This document shows, piece after piece, positions 6,528 through 8,183 of a stretch of DNA of 8,183 nucleotides. The DNA comes from Rhizobium sp. Q54 (GTDB taxonomy: Bacteria > Pseudomonadota > Alphaproteobacteria > SMXS01), in contig CAMBYA010000092.1 in NCBI GenBank assembly GCA_945872035.1, positions 1 through 8,183 of the forward strand, in the 5' to 3' direction. The notes below the pieces were generated by a model. That model searched no databases. It saw only the letters and a list, made by a program, of their open reading frames with translations, and was not told where the DNA came from. The position numbers and the translations under genes are program-made. Position 1 is the stretch's first letter. Every line of letters starts with the position of its first letter.

Positions 6528-6830
6528 TCAGCGCTTGCGCACGAACTCGGTGCGCAGGACGAGGCCCTTGATCCCGTCATGGCGGCAGTCGATCTCGTCC
6601 GGGTCGGCGGTGAGCCGGATCGACCGGATCACCGTGCCCTGCTTCAGCGTCGTGTTGGTGCCCTTCACCTTCAGGTCCTTGATCAGCGTGACCGAGTCTC
6701 CGTCCATCAGGGTGCTTCCGGCCGCGTCGCGGACCACGATTCCTTCAACAGCGGCGGGCGGCACCGCCTCGCCGGCCGGACGCCACTCACCCGTGGCCTC
6801 ATCATAGATGTAATCGTCGTCGCCGGCCAT
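6528..6830 (-). CDS. PhnA/YjdM-domain protein lacking the N-terminal zinc ribbon
   Basis: A 100-residue protein whose residues 30-100 match the PhnA (YjdM) C-terminal domain closely: DGDSVTLIKDLKVKGT (43-58), an IRLT..P.EIDC segment (71-82), and DGIKGLVLRTEF (85-96). The E. coli protein has a short zinc ribbon (CPxC...CPxC) before this domain. Here the N-terminus is acidic (MAGDDDYIYD) and the only cysteine is C82, so no zinc site is possible. Despite the family name, a direct role in phosphonate breakdown is not established. The ATG at 6830 has a textbook GGAGG five nt upstream; the frame is open another 39 codons upstream, but those residues resemble no PhnA protein. It likely heads an operon with the 81-residue gene. 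Confidence 0.88.
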   Translation of the reverse strand: MAGDDDYIYDEATGEWRPAGEAVPPAAVEGIVVRDAAGSTLMDGDSVTLIKDLKVKGTNTTLKQGTVIRSIRLTADPDEIDCRHDGIKGLVLRTEFVRKR

Positions 6831-6965
6831 GGGTGCCTCCGTGATGGATGGCGGGTTCTGACAGGCGCGGGCACCGTGCGCAACGTCGAATGCGACCCCG
6901 GTCATCGAGGGCATGGCGCTGTTCGAGCCGGAGCCGGGCCAGAACACCCGGACAGTGCGCCTTCG
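6831..6965 (-). terminator. Gap between lipoprotein and PhnA genes, with a small hairpin at 6934-6951
   Basis: CCGGG (6934-6938) and CCCGG (6947-6951) can pair around an 8-nt loop, about 15 nt after the lipoprotein stop. There is no T-run, so it is at most a weak terminator-like hairpin. A promoter for the PhnA gene should lie in this 135-bp gap if it is not read from the lipoprotein gene, but I could find no hexamer pair worth naming. Apart from the GGAGG ribosome binding site next to the PhnA start, nothing else is visible. Confidence 0.25.
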
Positions 6966-7781
6966 CTAGCGCTTGTGGCGCCCCCGCGTGAACGTCCAAT
7001 CGACGTAAAGCATGCCGCCCTGGACCGCGACCTCACGCTTGCCGCCGCCGATGGGCCCCTCCAGCGTAAAATCCATGACGGCCATGGGCGCCGCGGACGC
7101 GGTGACGAGCTTGGCCGGATAGCCGGGGGCTTCATGCTGCTGGAATCCGCCCGTGCTGGGCGAGAGGAACATGTAGCGGGTGCGCGCGCGGTTCAGGTCG
7201 GTCTCGACCGTGAGCGGCGTGTCGCCGGTGCTGAGCGGGCGGGTTCCGGAGGTGTGGACGACCGGCTCCGGGCCGACGATCGTCGGATCGTCCAGATGGT
7301 AGGTGTCATCGATCTTGAGGCTCCCGGTGCAGTCCTCGTTGAACCACGGCTGATAGGAACCGGTCGCGGCGAATGGATCGCTGCTGTTGGGGTTGTCGTA
7401 GGTGGCGAAGTAGGAGGACGCGGATTCGCCGCTGGAGGTGACGGGGCAAAGCAGTTCCGCGACACGGTTGTAGGTCTGCGTCATCACGCCCTCGTTGGGG
7501 TTCCCGGTGACGATCTCCGACTTCCATCTGATCTGGATGGACAGGTTGCCTTCCAGGCCGGATTCCTCGGCAACAAGGCCGCCGCCCGGCTTCCGCGCCG
7601 GTCCAGCGCCGGGGGACGGTTGGCCGGCATCCGGGGCCGTGGCCGAGGTCTGACCTGCGGGCTGTGTCGCAGGCCCTGCCGCCGACGCGGCCGCGGGGTC
7701 GCCCGAGGTCTGCGCCTCGCCGCAGGCCGCCAGCACGCCAATACACGTGAACGCCAGAATTGCCGCTGATCTCCGACCCAT
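6966..7781 (-). CDS. Predicted lipoprotein of unknown function
   Basis: A 271-residue protein with a lipoprotein signal peptide: Arg3-Arg4, a hydrophobic core at 6-17, and the lipobox LAAC with Cys20 as the lipidated residue. Residues 21-68 are a low-complexity linker of Ala, Pro, Ser, Thr, Gly and Gln that would hold the domain off the membrane. Residues from about 70 to 271 form a probably beta-rich domain: alternating strands such as LSIQIRWKSEIV (80-91), two cysteines (C112, C151) that could pair, and a closing segment MLYVDWTFTRGRHKR. I do not recognise the family. The residue after Cys20 is Gly, so inner-membrane retention by Asp+2 is not indicated; outer membrane placement is plausible. 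The ATG at 7781 has GGAGGG seven nt upstream. It is transcribed from a weak candidate promoter at 7828-7854. Confidence 0.82.
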   Translation of the reverse strand: MGRRSAAILAFTCIGVLAACGEAQTSGDPAAASAAGPATQPAGQTSATAPDAGQPSPGAGPARKPGGGLVAEESGLEGNLSIQIRWKSEIVTGNPNEGVMTQTYNRVAELLCPVTSSGESASSYFATYDNPNSSDPFAATGSYQPWFNEDCTGSLKIDDTYHLDDPTIVGPEPVVHTSGTRPLSTGDTPLTVETDLNRARTRYMFLSPSTGGFQQHEAPGYPAKLVTASAAPMAVMDFTLEGPIGGGKREVAVQGGMLYVDWTFTRGRHKR

Positions 7782-7827
7782 GCGAAGTCCCTCCCCCCGG
7801 GCCGGCCCATCCCCCCGGATGCGGAAG

Positions 7828-7854
7828 CTTATCGCGATTCATTGAAAGCGTGAA
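7828..7854 (-). promoter_or_regulatory. Weak promoter candidate for the lipoprotein gene
   Basis: On the minus strand, TTCACG (7854-7849) and GATAAG (7833-7828) are 15 bp apart; each matches its consensus hexamer at 4 of 6 positions, and the spacing is short. A start near 7821 would give a leader of about 40 nt. The location is right, but both hexamers and the spacing are weak, so this is a guess rather than a call. Confidence 0.22.
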
Positions 7855-8027
7855 TGACTCCGGCGATCCAGGCGCTTCAATCAGGCATTCTTCGCCCAAG
7901 ACCGGCGAGCGCGAGTATCGACGTGCCCCAGGGCCGCCACCCCGACATGCGGCTCGCTAACGGCATGGTTTCGCAAACTGCCCCCGTTACCGGAGGCGGA
8001 GTGCTGTTGGAGGAAAGTGCTGGAGCA

Positions 8028-8056
8028 TTGGCATATCAAGACAACGAGCCTATATT
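8028..8056 (+). promoter_or_regulatory. Sigma70-type promoter of the antitoxin gene
   Basis: TTGGCA (8028-8033) and TATATT (8051-8056) are separated by exactly 17 bp. Each hexamer matches consensus at 5 of 6 positions, making this the best promoter in the window. Transcription would start near 8063, giving a leader of about 29 nt that contains the AAGG ribosome binding site. Its position immediately before a ribbon-helix-helix antitoxin gene fits an autoregulated toxin-antitoxin promoter. Confidence 0.7.
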
Positions 8057-8059
8057 GCC
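8030..8059. promoter_or_regulatory. Possible operator: imperfect inverted repeat over the antitoxin promoter
   Basis: GGCATAT (8030-8036) and ATATTGCC (8052-8059) form an inverted repeat apart from one extra T in the right arm. The arms overlap the -35 and -10 hexamers. A direct repeat GCATTG also flanks the region (8025-8030 and 8061-8066). Antitoxins of this family bind palindromes at their own promoter, so this is a reasonable operator, but the bulge and short arms leave chance open. Confidence 0.3.
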
Positions 8060-8091
8060 TGCATTGAAGGCGTGTCAGTGAAGGCAAATTG

Positions 8092-8183
8092 ATGGCTCAG
8101 CTCACCGTTCGAAACGTCAACGATCAGGTCGTCAAGGCCCTGAAGAGGCGCGCCGCGGAACATGGCCGTTCGGCGGAGGCCGA
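8092..8183 (+). CDS. FitA-like ribbon-helix-helix antitoxin, partial (cut by window end)
   Basis: Thirty full codons are visible, starting MAQLTVRNVNDQVVKALKRR and continuing AAEHGRSAEA. This is the DNA-binding N-terminus of FitA/VapB-type antitoxins: a short beta strand (QLTVRNV) that inserts into the major groove, then helix 1 (DQVVKALKRRAAEHG), a turn, and the start of helix 2 at the conserved GRS.EAE. The full protein is normally about 75-90 residues and neutralises a PIN-domain ribonuclease encoded just downstream. The ATG at 8092 is preceded by AAGG (8081-8084) and a strong promoter. The toxin gene would lie beyond 8183 and is not seen, so a solitary antitoxin or another RHH regulator cannot be excluded. 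Confidence 0.82.
   Translation, partial: MAQLTVRNVNDQVVKALKRRAAEHGRSAEA

Larger units (their letters stand above)
7782..8091. other. Divergent intergenic region between lipoprotein and antitoxin genes
   Basis: About 310 bp without a convincing gene. It contains, from left to right, the lipoprotein leader, an imperfect inverted repeat ATTGAA-A-GCG (7841-7850) with GCGCTTCAAT (7872-7881), and a stretch of about 140 bp (7885-8025) in which I see no promoter, RNA gene or repeat. The antitoxin promoter follows at 8028-8056. A 75-codon frame at 7854-8081 has no ribosome binding site or protein-like composition and is treated as chance. Confidence 0.45.

Noticed and set aside
6831..6947. Thirty-nine-residue N-terminal extension of the PhnA-domain protein
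   Set aside because: The residues do not supply the zinc ribbon or resemble any PhnA protein, and the ATG at 6830 has an ideal GGAGG ribosome binding site.
7854..8081. Seventy-five-codon plus-strand frame before the antitoxin
   Set aside because: No ribosome binding site, no protein-like pattern, and it runs through the strong antitoxin promoter.

Overview
The window comes from a GC-rich bacterial chromosome, most likely an alphaproteobacterium (inferred from strong G/C at third codon positions, an anaerobic-type HemN, a zinc-ribbon-less PhnA protein and small periplasmic proteins of alphaproteobacterial flavour; no rRNA or other phylogenetic marker is present). There is no CRISPR array, tRNA, rRNA or insertion sequence. 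Most of the window is ordinary chromosomal housekeeping and accessory gene content.

Left part, plus strand (1-1220). The window opens with the decayed 3' end of a DUF4440/NTF2-like (SnoaL-fold) gene that carries a frameshift and in-frame stops. It is followed by an intact DUF4126 membrane protein (238-699), a 218-bp gap containing an AT-rich island and a small ribosome-binding-site-led ORF, and a 100-residue secreted protein with two cysteines (918-1220).

Centre, minus strand (1244-4653). An ABC exporter half-transporter (TMD-NBD fusion, 2857-4653) lies 68 bp upstream of a DUF2235 alpha/beta-hydrolase (1244-2788). The hydrolase has a complete apparent Ser-Asp-His triad, and its C-terminal domain ends in a motif that aligns with the calcium/galactose-binding loop of the Pseudomonas lectin LecA (PA-IL). 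The hydrolase converges on the 100-residue protein with only 23 bp between stop codons, and a hairpin spans both stops.

Right-centre, minus strand (4808-7781). In transcription order: a lipoprotein of unknown function (6966-7781), a PhnA-domain protein (6528-6830), an 81-residue conserved-looking small protein (6267-6512) starting 15 bp after PhnA, and the oxygen-independent coproporphyrinogen III oxidase hemN (4808-6172). The hemN leader has an FNR/Anr-like palindrome centred exactly 41.5 bp upstream of the start site predicted from a weak -10 hexamer, which would fit anaerobic induction of heme synthesis.

Right edge, plus strand (8028-8183). A near-consensus sigma70 promoter (TTGGCA, 17 bp, TATATT) drives the start of a FitA-like ribbon-helix-helix antitoxin gene cut by the window end; its toxin partner would lie beyond the edge.

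The most interesting points are the lectin-like tail on the DUF2235 hydrolase, the FNR-like site in front of hemN and the gene remnant at the left edge.
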